NCBI GenBank assembly: GCA_035995165.1
Contig: DASYKU010000080.1
Location: 1-44,574 of the forward strand
DNA from: Mycobacteriales bacterium
GTDB lineage: Bacteria > Actinomycetota > Actinomycetes > Mycobacteriales > CADCTP01
Reading direction: 5' to 3'
DNA length: 44,574 bases
The position numbers and the translations under genes were made by a program. Below the pieces are notes generated by a model. The model was given only the letters and a program-made list of their open reading frames with translations, ran no database searches and was not told the DNA's origin. Numbering within the stretch: position 1 is the stretch's first letter; each line of letters starts with the position of its first letter. Positions 8,593 to 15,954 of the stretch are shown here, in pieces.

Positions 8593-8765
8593 TCAGCCGG
8601 TGATGGCGGGGTAGTCGCTGATGTCGTAGACGCCGACGGCCCGCCATGCCGCGTCCACCACGGCGGCGTGTTCGGCCCACGTACGGACGTGGCCGGACAG
8701 CGTCGCCGTCGCCGTCGGGCACGGTGATGCTCGGCGGGAGCGCGTCGTTCGCCACCGTGCCAGCG
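8593..8765 (-). pseudogene. BON-domain protein relic
   Basis: Two minus-strand frames together read VANDALPPSITVPDG and then ATATLSGHVRTWAEH, AVVDAAWRAVGVYDI, ending at TGA 8593-8595. BON domains have the layout NDALVPASITVxVxDGxVTLSGxVxxWAE, followed by an A/G-V helix, so one frameshift inside the GAC/GGC run splits what was one domain. No intact start or upstream copy of the domain is visible. I treat it as a dead remnant of an osmotic/envelope-type BON protein. Confidence 0.5.
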
Positions 8766-8904
8766 CCGGCGGTTGAGAAGCTCGCTACGCCGCCACCGTC
8801 GTCCCGATGGCGTCCGCCCTGTAGCGGCGCCCGGTCTCGCCGCACTCCCCGCGGTGAAAGCCGCTTTGACCGCCGTTGGAGCCGGTGCCGCCACCCTCCG
8901 GGAC

Positions 8905-10356
8905 ATGATTCGTACCCGTCCAGGAGAAGTGACGACCGGCGACAGCCGTGGTTCCGACCGCACCGTCACCGTACTGGGGGCCGGCGTCGCCGGCCTCGCC
9001 GCGGCCTTCGAGCTCGAGCAGCTCGGTTACCGGGTCGAGGTCCTGGAGGGCAGCGACCGCCTCGGCGGCCGGATCCACAGTCACCGCTTTGGTCCCGACC
9101 TCCTGGGCCCCGTCGCCGAGCTGGGGGCCATGCGGATCCCCGCCGGGCACCGCCACACGCTCGATTACGTGGCCCTGACCGGGCTGGCCGGCCAGCTGCG
9201 CACCTTCCCCGGCCTCCGGCCCGGAGCCGGCCCCGGCACCGGGCCGGAAGCCGATCCGGTGGCGGCGGCGCTCCGCGAGCTCCGGGCCGGCCTGCCCGCC
9301 GGTCGCTACCGGGACCGGACGCTCCGCTTCGCCGCCGAGCTGGTCGGGCTGGCCGACGCCGTCGCCCCGCTTTCGGTCCGGCGCCAGGTGCGCCACGACG
9401 CCCGCTCGGTCCTGCTCGACCGCCTCGACCGGCTCGACCTGCAGGCCCATCTGACCGCCACCGGCCAGCCGGACCTCCGGGCGTTCTTCACCGCGCACCC
9501 CCAGGTACGCGCCGCCTGCAGCGGGGACCTGCGCGGCTTCCTCGACGACCTGCTCACCGAGACCGGCGACGGCCTGCTGCGCATCCGCGGCGGCACCAGC
9601 CGGCTGGTCGAGCGCCTGGCCCGCCGCATCCAGGGCCCTGTCCTGACCGGCCGCGAGGTCGTCGGCATCCAGGTGCGTCCCGACGAGGTGCTGCTGCAGG
9701 TCCGCCGGCACGACCGGACGGTCCTGCGGCGCAGCCGGTACGTGGTCTGCACGATCCCGTTCCCGGTGCTGCGCCGGGTGCAGCTCACCGGCGTCAGCGC
9801 GGACAAGCGGGACGTCATCCAGCAGGTCCGGTACGTCTCCGCGACCAAGGTCGCCTTCCACTGCCGGGAGGCCTTCTGGTCCGGGGCCGGCATCACCGAC
9901 GCTGCCGCCAGCACCGGCGGGCTGCTGCGGCAGACCTACTACCCGGCGGTCGACGGCGACCCCGCGCTCGGCGCCGTGCTGCTGGCCAGCTACACGCTCG
10001 GCGACGAGGCCGAGGCCCTCGGCCGGATGCCCGCCGCCGCGAGGCACGCGGCGGTCCTCGGCGAGCTCGCCGAGATCCATCCGGAGCTGCGCCGGCCCGG
10101 CATGGTCCTCGGCGCCGCGAGCGTCGCCTGGGACCAGCACCGCTGGACCGGCGGCGGCTGCACCGTCCGCTGGGGACAGGACGCCGCGTCGGCGGAGGAG
10201 GAGCGCAGCCGTGCGGCCCAGCCGGAGCGCGGCCTCTTCTTCGCCGGCGAGCACTGCTCCGGGAACCCGGCGTGGATCGACGGCGCGATCGGGTCCGCTC
10301 GGGACGCGGTCGCCGAGCTCGTCGGCCGCGACCGCGGGCGCGCGATGGCCGCTTGA
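8905..10356 (+). CDS. FAD-dependent amine oxidase-family enzyme (L-amino-acid-oxidase-like)
   Basis: The 483-residue product begins with a Rossmann FAD motif VTVLGAGVAGLAAAFE (GxGxxG at 25-30), an acidic residue at the end of strand 2 (VEVLEGSDRLGGR) and ELGAMRIP. It ends with the C-terminal FAD contact FFAGEHCSGNPAWIDGAIGS. This set marks the flavin amine oxidase/L-amino acid oxidase group (RebO, StaO and snake LAAO relatives). Such enzymes oxidise an L-amino acid to the 2-imino or 2-keto acid with H2O2 release. Tryptophan or an aromatic amino acid is possible, but the substrate cannot be read from sequence. The start is uncertain: ATG 8905 precedes the fold by about 20 residues, a GTG at 8929 follows AGGAG closely, and the frame is open further upstream. 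Confidence 0.8.
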   Translation: MIRTRPGEVTTGDSRGSDRTVTVLGAGVAGLAAAFELEQLGYRVEVLEGSDRLGGRIHSHRFGPDLLGPVAELGAMRIPAGHRHTLDYVALTGLAGQLRTFPGLRPGAGPGTGPEADPVAAALRELRAGLPAGRYRDRTLRFAAELVGLADAVAPLSVRRQVRHDARSVLLDRLDRLDLQAHLTATGQPDLRAFFTAHPQVRAACSGDLRGFLDDLLTETGDGLLRIRGGTSRLVERLARRIQGPVLTGREVVGIQVRPDEVLLQVRRHDRTVLRRSRYVVCTIPFPVLRRVQLTGVSADKRDVIQQVRYVSATKVAFHCREAFWSGAGITDAAASTGGLLRQTYYPAVDGDPALGAVLLASYTLGDEAEALGRMPAAARHAAVLGELAEIHPELRRPGMVLGAASVAWDQHRWTGGGCTVRWGQDAASAEEERSRAAQPERGLFFAGEHCSGNPAWIDGAIGSARDAVAELVGRDRGRAMAA

Positions 10357-10359
10357 GTG

Positions 10360-10578
10360 CTACCGCCCCGGCGGCGCCGCGAGGACGGTCTCCAGCCGGT
10401 CGAACATCCGGTTCTCGGTGAGCAGCTGGCCGGTCGGCCGGCAGAGGTGGGCCACGTCTCGGCCGCGATGAAGCGGACCAAGGCGGCCCGGCCGGGGACC
10501 ATCGCGGCGAGCTGCCGGGACCGGCCGGGCCAGAACTGCTCGGCGTCCGGGTCGGTGATCAGCAGGGGGGTGCGGATG
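10360..10578 (-). pseudogene. C-terminal relic of an FrsA-like alpha/beta-hydrolase
   Basis: The minus strand reads IRTPLLITDPDAEQFWPGRS, then RQLAAMVPGRAALVRFIAAE. After a one-base shift it reads HLCRPTGQLLTENRMFDRLE and stops at 10360. This is the end of a hydrolase of the type that is intact at 28010-29242, where the equivalent segment is FVRFTAADGAGDHCEAG then FRWLDALL. The region with the catalytic serine is absent. The relic lies tail-to-tail with the amine oxidase gene. Confidence 0.55.
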
Positions 10579-10706
10579 GACGCCGTCCCGGCCGCACCCC
10601 GATCGCGGAATGGCGCTGGCGGCGGGCCGGAAGCGCGTATCGTCCACGACATAGGGCAACGGTGTCGTCTCACGGCCGCTGGCCGGATTCCGGATGGGTG
10701 GTCGGA

Positions 10707-10910
10707 ATGGTGTACGGCGCGCCGGATCTCCCGGACCGCGGTCGCGGCCACCGGAACGCGCCCGCGAACGCAGCCGGGTCGTTCCTCGCCGCGCTGGCGA
10801 CCGCCACCGGCGCGCTCAACCTCGCGATCGGCGCCTGCATCGGCATGATCATGGCGGGGGTGAGTCACAGCGCCGCCCGGGTCCTGGACGAGCCGCCGTC
10901 CGGCTACTGA
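10707..10910 (+). CDS. Possible small membrane protein
   Basis: A 67-residue frame with one hydrophobic stretch (FLAALATATGALNLAIGACI, continuing GMIMAGV) and a polar tail. It ends 77 bp before the antiporter start. Codon usage is consistent with coding, but no family is recognised and the ribosome site is weak. It could be a chance frame. Confidence 0.3.
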   Translation: MVYGAPDLPDRGRGHRNAPANAAGSFLAALATATGALNLAIGACIGMIMAGVSHSAARVLDEPPSGY

Positions 10911-10987
10911 CCGGTGCGCTCCGCGCCGCAGTGGCCGGTCGGCGCCGGGGACGGCCGGACGCTGGCCCCGAGGGGGGTGGCCCGCGG

Positions 10988-12145
10988 GTGAGGGCCGCCC
11001 TGGACACCCTCTTCGCCGTCGCGCTGGTGGCGGCGATCGCCCCGCTGCTGGTCGATCTGCTGCCCGGCCCGCGGCTGCCCCAGGTGGTGGTGCTGCTGGC
11101 CGGCGGCGCCGTCATCGGGCCCCAGGCGCTCGGGGTGGGGGATCCGGGCAGCATCGATCTGCTGTCCAACCTGGGCCTCGGCTTCCTCTTCCTGCTCACC
11201 GGCTACGAGCTGGACCTGCGGCTGTTCCGGGAGCGCCGGGGCCGGCTGGCGATCGCCGGGTGGCTGGTCAGTGTCGTGCTCGCCGCCGGCCTGATCGGCG
11301 TGCTGAAGTTCGTCGGTGAGGTCCAGGCGGTGGTGCCGCTGTCGCTCGCCCTCGCCACCACCGCGCTCGGCACGCTGCTGCCGATCCTGCGCGACCACGG
11401 CCTCCTGGACGGCCCGTTCGGCCGCAACGTGGTCGCGGCCGGCGCGGTCGGCGAACTGTTCCCCGTCATCGCGATCGCCGTGTTCCTCGGCGCGAGCACC
11501 GAGTTCACCGCCCTGCTGTCACTGACCGGGTTGGGTGTGCTCGGGATGCTGCTCTCCCTGCTCCCGCGGGTGGTCCGCGGCAACCGGCTGGGCGGGATCA
11601 TCGCCGCCGGCCAGCACGCCACCTCGCAGACCCTGTTGCGGTGGACGATGGTCCTGCTGCTGCTCCTGCTCGTCGTGGCGACCGACGCCGGGCTGGACGC
11701 CGTCCTCGGCGCCTTCATGGCCGGGATAGTGCTGCGGCGGTGGGCACCCGCCGACGCCCCGGCGCTGGCCGACAAGCTGGACGCGCTGGGCTACGGCTTC
11801 TTCATCCCGATCTTCTTCATCTCCTCCGGGATGACCCTCGACCTGCGGGCGATCGCGGCCGCGCCGGCGCGGGTGGTGGTGTTCGTCCTGCTGCTGCTGG
11901 CGGTGCGCGGGCTGCCGTCGATGCTCGTCTACCGCACCGAGCTGCCGCGCCGGGAGCGGGTCCAGATGACCCTGGTCACCGCGACCTCGCTGCCGCTGCT
12001 GGTCGCGCTGGCGACGATCGGGCTGCGCAACGGCACGGTCCGGTCGGACAACGCGGCCGCGCTCGTCGGCGCCGGCGCGATCTCGGTGCTCCTCTTCCCC
12101 ACGATCGCCGTGGCGCTGGCCCGGCGGCCGGTGCCGCCGGCCTGA
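10988..12145 (+). CDS. CPA2-family cation/proton antiporter
   Basis: The predicted 385-residue polytopic membrane protein has about 12 helices and matches the Na_H_Exchanger fold. Diagnostic stretches are LPQVVVLLAGGAVIGPQALG, GLGFLFLLTGYELDLR (the TM4 region of CPA2 proteins) and LGAFMAGIVLRR. The paired motif FFIPIFFISSGMTLDL is typical of KefB/NapA-like proteins. It would exchange Na+ or K+ for H+ at the plasma membrane. No TrkA-N or USP regulatory domain follows. The GTG at 10988 lies about 10 bases after a GAGGGGGG run. It is convergent with the SARP gene, with only 48 bp between the stops. A 6-bp inverted repeat there (12175-12180 with 12190-12195) might end transcription, but this is weak. 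Confidence 0.85.
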   Translation: MRAALDTLFAVALVAAIAPLLVDLLPGPRLPQVVVLLAGGAVIGPQALGVGDPGSIDLLSNLGLGFLFLLTGYELDLRLFRERRGRLAIAGWLVSVVLAAGLIGVLKFVGEVQAVVPLSLALATTALGTLLPILRDHGLLDGPFGRNVVAAGAVGELFPVIAIAVFLGASTEFTALLSLTGLGVLGMLLSLLPRVVRGNRLGGIIAAGQHATSQTLLRWTMVLLLLLLVVATDAGLDAVLGAFMAGIVLRRWAPADAPALADKLDALGYGFFIPIFFISSGMTLDLRAIAAAPARVVVFVLLLLAVRGLPSMLVYRTELPRRERVQMTLVTATSLPLLVALATIGLRNGTVRSDNAAALVGAGAISVLLFPTIAVALARRPVPPA

Positions 12146-12193
12146 CCGCGCCGGGACCGGCTCGCGCCGGGCCGGACGGGTCGCGCGGCCCCG

Positions 12194-13015
12194 TCACGGG
12201 TCGGTCGCCACCCGGGCGCCGGGCGGCCCGGAGGCCTGGGTGTCCCCGGCGGAGCCGTTCGGGCGCAGCAGCTCCAGGTACGCCGCTTCCAGCTCCGGCG
12301 AGGGGTCGACGCCGAGCTCGTCGGCGAGCAGCACGCGGAACCGGCCGTACGCCCGCAGTGCCTCCCCGCGGTCGCCGGCGGCGGCGTGCGCGCGGACCAG
12401 CCTGAGGTGGGCGGAGTCGTGGAACGGCTCCAGTGCGACGGCGTACTCGGCCGGGAGGACGGCCCGGGCCGCCTCGCCGACGGCCACCAGGCTGTCGCTG
12501 GCCACCTCCAGCGCGGCCACGTGGACCCGGGTGAATCGCCCCCGCAGCCGGTCGATCCACACCGCCTCCTGACCGGGCAGGAAGGACCGGGCGGCCACCG
12601 CCCGAGCGGTCTCGGCCCGCGCCCCCGCCGCCACCGGGTCGCCGGCGGCCAGCAGCCGACGACCCGCGGCCACGTCGTTCTCGGCCGCCTCCACGTCGAC
12701 GACCGTCCCCGGCGGCAGCACCAGCTGGTAGCTCCCGGCCCGGCCGGTCAGTGTCTCGGCGCCCGGCAGCCCGGTCGCGGTCAACGCGGTCCGGATGAGG
12801 CTGATCACCACCCGCAGCGCCGGCTGCCAGCTCGACGGCAGATCGTCGCCCCACAGGACGCCGGCCAGCTCCTCCCGGGTGATGATCCGATCCCGCTCGA
12901 CGACGAGGTAGGCGAACAGCACCCGCCCGCGTCGGCCGCCCAACGCGTCCTCATCAAGCGTTCGTCCCCAGGCGTCGACGTGCATCCGACCGGCGAGCGC
13001 CACCCGCACGTCCAT
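12194..13015 (-). CDS. SARP-family transcriptional activator
   Basis: The 273-residue product has the two-domain SARP layout. An OmpR-type winged helix occupies about residues 3-95 (VRVALAGRMHVDAWGRTLDE, GRRGRVLFAYLVVERDRIIT, ELAGVLWGDDLP). A BTAD helical domain covers about 105-252 (DVEAAENDVAAGRRLL, WIDRLRGRF, FHDSAHLRLVRAHAAAGDRG, ELGVDPSPELEAAYLELL). There is no NTPase or TPR extension, so it is a small SARP like ActII-ORF4/RedD. These bind tandem heptamers repeated every 11 bp and recruit RNA polymerase. ATG 13015 is used; a GTG two codons upstream is possible. The gene is divergent from the permease/LysX operon, and an 11-bp-period repeat lies between them, so control of that operon is likely. 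Confidence 0.9.
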   Translation of the reverse strand: MDVRVALAGRMHVDAWGRTLDEDALGGRRGRVLFAYLVVERDRIITREELAGVLWGDDLPSSWQPALRVVISLIRTALTATGLPGAETLTGRAGSYQLVLPPGTVVDVEAAENDVAAGRRLLAAGDPVAAGARAETARAVAARSFLPGQEAVWIDRLRGRFTRVHVAALEVASDSLVAVGEAARAVLPAEYAVALEPFHDSAHLRLVRAHAAAGDRGEALRAYGRFRVLLADELGVDPSPELEAAYLELLRPNGSAGDTQASGPPGARVATDP

Positions 13016-13101
13016 GGCCACCGCTTCCGAAGCTTGCCCTTTGTCGCATACTCGCAGCGTGATCAGGTGGTCACAACCGGATTGGCCTGATTCGCCGCCA
13101 T

Positions 13102-13122
13102 AGTTGCGCTGCAGTTGCGCTG
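13102..13122. promoter_or_regulatory. Candidate SARP operator: two perfect direct repeats, 11-bp period
   Basis: AGTTGCGCTG occurs at 13102-13111 and again at 13113-13122, exactly one helical turn apart. It lies between the SARP gene (start 13015) and the permease gene (start 13238). SARPs such as ActII-ORF4 bind heptameric direct repeats at 11-bp spacing. An imperfect inverted repeat GTGATCA-GG-TGGTCAC also lies nearby (about 13059-13074). Confidence 0.6.
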
Positions 13123-13237
13123 GTGCTTCAGCGTCGGGCCCGGCGGTGGCCATATCGCAGGGACGCCTCGTGGGGGCACCGGCCGGGCTACCGACCTCGG
13201 GGAGGGTCGGCGGAGGACGGGTCCGGACGGGGGACTG

Positions 13238-14641
13238 GTGGCGGACGGCAGGGTCGGGAGCCGTACGAGGAGCCTTGGTCTGGCCATGACTACCGCTCTG
13301 GTGGTCGGCAACATGGTCGGTTCCGGTGACTACCTGCTGCCCAGCTCGCTGGCCAAGTACGGCGGCCTGAGCATCCTCGGCTGGGTGGTGACGGCGATCG
13401 GGGCGGTGCTGCTGGCGCTGGTCTTCGCCAACCTCGGCCGGGTGTACCCGCAGACCGGCGGCCCCTACACCTTCAGCCGCCGGGCGTTCGGGGACTTCAT
13501 CGGCTTCCAGACCGCCTGGGGCTACTGGATCGCGACCTGGACCAGCAACGCCGCCCTGGCGATCGGGTTCGTCAGCTACCTGGACGACTTCTGGACCTCG
13601 CTGGCCGGCAACAGGCTGCTGGCCGCCCTGGTCGCGGTGGCCGCGATCTGGGTGCTCACCTGGATCAACGCCGTCGGGGTCCGGGCCGGCGGGATCACCC
13701 AGGTGGTCACGACCGTGATCAAGCTCGTGCCGCTGCTGTTCATCGCCGTCGTCGGTCTGGCCTTCGTGCACCTCGACCACTTCCGGCCGTTCAACGCCAG
13801 CGGTGAGTCCGGCCTCGACGCGGTCACCGCGGCCGCCACCCTGACCCTCTTCGCCTTCGTCGGGTTGGAGTCGGCCACCGTCGCGGCCGGCGACGTCCGG
13901 AACCCGGAGCGGACCATCCCGCGGGCCACGATCGTCGGCACGCTCACCGCCGCCGTCATCTTCGTCCTCGGCCAGGTCGCCGTCCTCGGGGTGATCCCCG
14001 CGGCCGAGCTGGCCAAGTCGACGGCGCCGTTCGCGGACGCGGCCAAGGTGATGTTCGGCGACTGGGCCGGCACCGTCGTCGCCATCAGCGCGGTGATCGG
14101 CACGTTCGGCGCGCTGAACGGCTGGATCCTGCTGCAGGGCCAGGTGCCGCTGGCCGCGGCCCGGGACCGGCTCTTCCCGCCGATCTTCGCCCGCACGTCC
14201 CGCTCCGGCGCCCCGGTGCCCGGGCTGATCATCTCCAGCGTGCTGATGACCGCGCTGATCCTGATGAACTACACCGCCAGCCTGGTCGACCAGTTCACCC
14301 AGATCATCCTGCTGGCCACGCTGTCGATCCTGGTGCCGTACACGTACACGGCGGCGGCCCAGCTGATGCTGATGCTGGTCGACCGGGAGCGGTTCTCCGG
14401 GCGCCGGCTGGTCCGGGACGGGATCATCGCCGGGCTGGCCTTCGCCTACACGCTGTGGGCGATCGCCGGGGCCGGCGCGGACATCGTCCTGAAGGGCTTC
14501 CTGCTGCTGCTGGCCGGCATCCCGGTCTACGTGTGGATGCGCCGGCCGCGGGCGGGCGGACCGGTCCCGGCCGCCGATGCCGAAGCGGAACCCGAGCCGG
14601 ACCCGGGCGCGCCCGTCCCCGTCACCGGAGGTCGACCGTGA
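13238..14641 (+). CDS. APC-superfamily amino-acid permease (basic amino acid/polyamine antiporter-like)
   Basis: The 467-residue polytopic protein has 12-13 predicted helices. The TM1 substrate-binding signature is GNMVGSGDYLLPSSLAKYGG (consensus G-x-x-I/V-G-x-G-x-x-x-x-P). TM3 follows as GGPYTFSRRAFGDFIGFQTA, and TM6 as LFAFVGLESATVAAGDVRNP. These match the APA group (AdiC, CadB, PotE relatives), which handles cationic amino acids and polyamines. The GTG at 13238 follows a GGGGGA by a few bases; the frame is open for 41 more codons upstream, but that part is low-complexity. The C-terminal tail is acidic and proline-rich. It is the first gene of the operon. Its stop overlaps the next start by 4 bp (GTGA), so it may supply lysine or exchange amines for the LysX step. 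Confidence 0.85.
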   Translation: MADGRVGSRTRSLGLAMTTALVVGNMVGSGDYLLPSSLAKYGGLSILGWVVTAIGAVLLALVFANLGRVYPQTGGPYTFSRRAFGDFIGFQTAWGYWIATWTSNAALAIGFVSYLDDFWTSLAGNRLLAALVAVAAIWVLTWINAVGVRAGGITQVVTTVIKLVPLLFIAVVGLAFVHLDHFRPFNASGESGLDAVTAAATLTLFAFVGLESATVAAGDVRNPERTIPRATIVGTLTAAVIFVLGQVAVLGVIPAAELAKSTAPFADAAKVMFGDWAGTVVAISAVIGTFGALNGWILLQGQVPLAAARDRLFPPIFARTSRSGAPVPGLIISSVLMTALILMNYTASLVDQFTQIILLATLSILVPYTYTAAAQLMLMLVDRERFSGRRLVRDGIIAGLAFAYTLWAIAGAGADIVLKGFLLLLAGIPVYVWMRRPRAGGPVPAADAEAEPEPDPGAPVPVTGGRP

Positions 14642-15948
14642 GCACGTCCGAGACGCTGGTCCGGCCGCCGGAGCTCCCGCCACCGCCGCCACGCCGGGGG
14701 GCGATGCGGTATCTGGTCGCGGTGCTCGCGGTGGCCGCAGCCGTACTGCTCGTGCTGGACTGGGTCCGGCGGGCGGCCCGGGAGCGCGACGCCTTCGACG
14801 CCCTCGCCGACCCGAGCGCGACCGCCCCGCCGGCCAACGGCACCGGCAGCATCACGCTGGCGGCCGACTGGAACAGCGGCCTGCAGACCACCGGCTACCT
14901 GGAGAGCCCGTGGCTGGCCGGCGCGCTGTGGGTGCTGCTGGCCGCCACCATCGTCGCGGTGGGGTGGCGCTGGGTCCGCCGGCACCGGGCCCACCGCCGG
15001 CTGACCCGCCCGGTGCTGCGCCGGTCCGGCTCCGCGCTGCTGCTCGTCGTGCTGCTCGTGCTCTCCGGCGCGGCCACCGCCAACGCGTACGTCGGCTACG
15101 TGCCGACCGTCCGCTCGCTGTTCGGCGACGTGGGGAACGACCTCCGGGGCGGGTCCCGGATCGAGCAGCTGTCGATCGGGGCGCCGGAGCTGGACGTGCC
15201 GCCCGGGCCCGCGTACGTCTACCTGCCGCCCGGCTACTCCTCGATCACCAACCGGAACAAGCGCTACCCGGTCATCTACCTGCTGCACGGCTACCCCGGC
15301 GAGTCGGTGGACTGGGTCCGGGCCGGCGACATGCAGCCGATCCTGGACAAGCTGATCTCCGACCGGCTGATCCAGCCGATGATCGCGGTCGCCCCGGACG
15401 CCAGCGGCGGCTTCGTGCACGACTCGGAGATGGTCAACCAGGTCGGCGGCCCGCAGCTGGAGACCTACCTGACCAAGACCGTGCCGCAGACGATCGACGG
15501 GAAGTACCGGACCATCGCCGACCGGTCCGCCCGGGCCATCGGCGGCATGTCCAGCGGCGGCTACGGCGCGCTCAACCTGGCCCTGCGCAATCAGGACATC
15601 TTCTCGGTCTCGGTCTCGATGATGCCGTACGGCGACCCCGGGGCGGTGCTCGCCAGCCTCTTCGGCGGCAACAAGCAGCTGCTGCAGGCCAACACGCCGA
15701 GCCTCTACATCCCGACGACGACCTTCACCCAGCCGCTGGGGATCATCTACATCGCCGGGAGCGAGGACCACCAGCTGGCGACCGCCCGCCAGCTCTACGC
15801 CCTGACGAAACCGCGTACCCAGGACGTCGCCCTGCAGATCGTCGCGGGTGCGACCCACACCTGGCGGGGTGCGTCCATGGACCTGCCCTACGGGCTCGTC
15901 TTCTTCTCCCAGCGGGTCAAGGTCCCCGCCGACGGAAGCGGGGGCTGA
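14638..15948 (+). CDS. Membrane-anchored Ag85/esterase-D-type alpha/beta-hydrolase
   Basis: The 436-residue product starts with two or three membrane segments (AMRYLVAVLAVAAAVLLVLD, LAGALWVLLAATIVAVGW, LLLVVLLVLSGAATANAYVG). An extracytoplasmic alpha/beta-hydrolase domain of the antigen-85/esterase D group follows: YVYLPPGYSS, YPVIYLLHGYPGE, IAVAPDASGGF, nucleophile elbow GGMSSGGYGALN, then IAGSEDHQL and a final THTWRGA. The Ser-Asp/Glu-His elements are all present. Ag85 relatives transfer or hydrolyse acyl groups on envelope glycolipids. Its position between a permease and LysX suggests it acts on aminoacyl-lipid or another envelope ester (inference). The GTG start overlaps the previous stop codon, and GGAGG precedes it by about 5 bases. 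Confidence 0.85.
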   Translation: MSTSETLVRPPELPPPPPRRGAMRYLVAVLAVAAAVLLVLDWVRRAARERDAFDALADPSATAPPANGTGSITLAADWNSGLQTTGYLESPWLAGALWVLLAATIVAVGWRWVRRHRAHRRLTRPVLRRSGSALLLVVLLVLSGAATANAYVGYVPTVRSLFGDVGNDLRGGSRIEQLSIGAPELDVPPGPAYVYLPPGYSSITNRNKRYPVIYLLHGYPGESVDWVRAGDMQPILDKLISDRLIQPMIAVAPDASGGFVHDSEMVNQVGGPQLETYLTKTVPQTIDGKYRTIADRSARAIGGMSSGGYGALNLALRNQDIFSVSVSMMPYGDPGAVLASLFGGNKQLLQANTPSLYIPTTTFTQPLGIIYIAGSEDHQLATARQLYALTKPRTQDVALQIVAGATHTWRGASMDLPYGLVFFSQRVKVPADGSGG

Positions 15949-15954
15949 CCACCG

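Noticed and set aside
8785-10254. A 489-codon minus-strand open frame opposite the amine oxidase
   Set aside because: No motif; the plus strand has clear FAD-binding sequences at both ends.
12175-12195. GACGGG/CCCGTC hairpin as a convergent terminator
   Set aside because: Only a 6-bp stem overlapping the SARP stop codon, with no T-run. Too weak to list as a feature.
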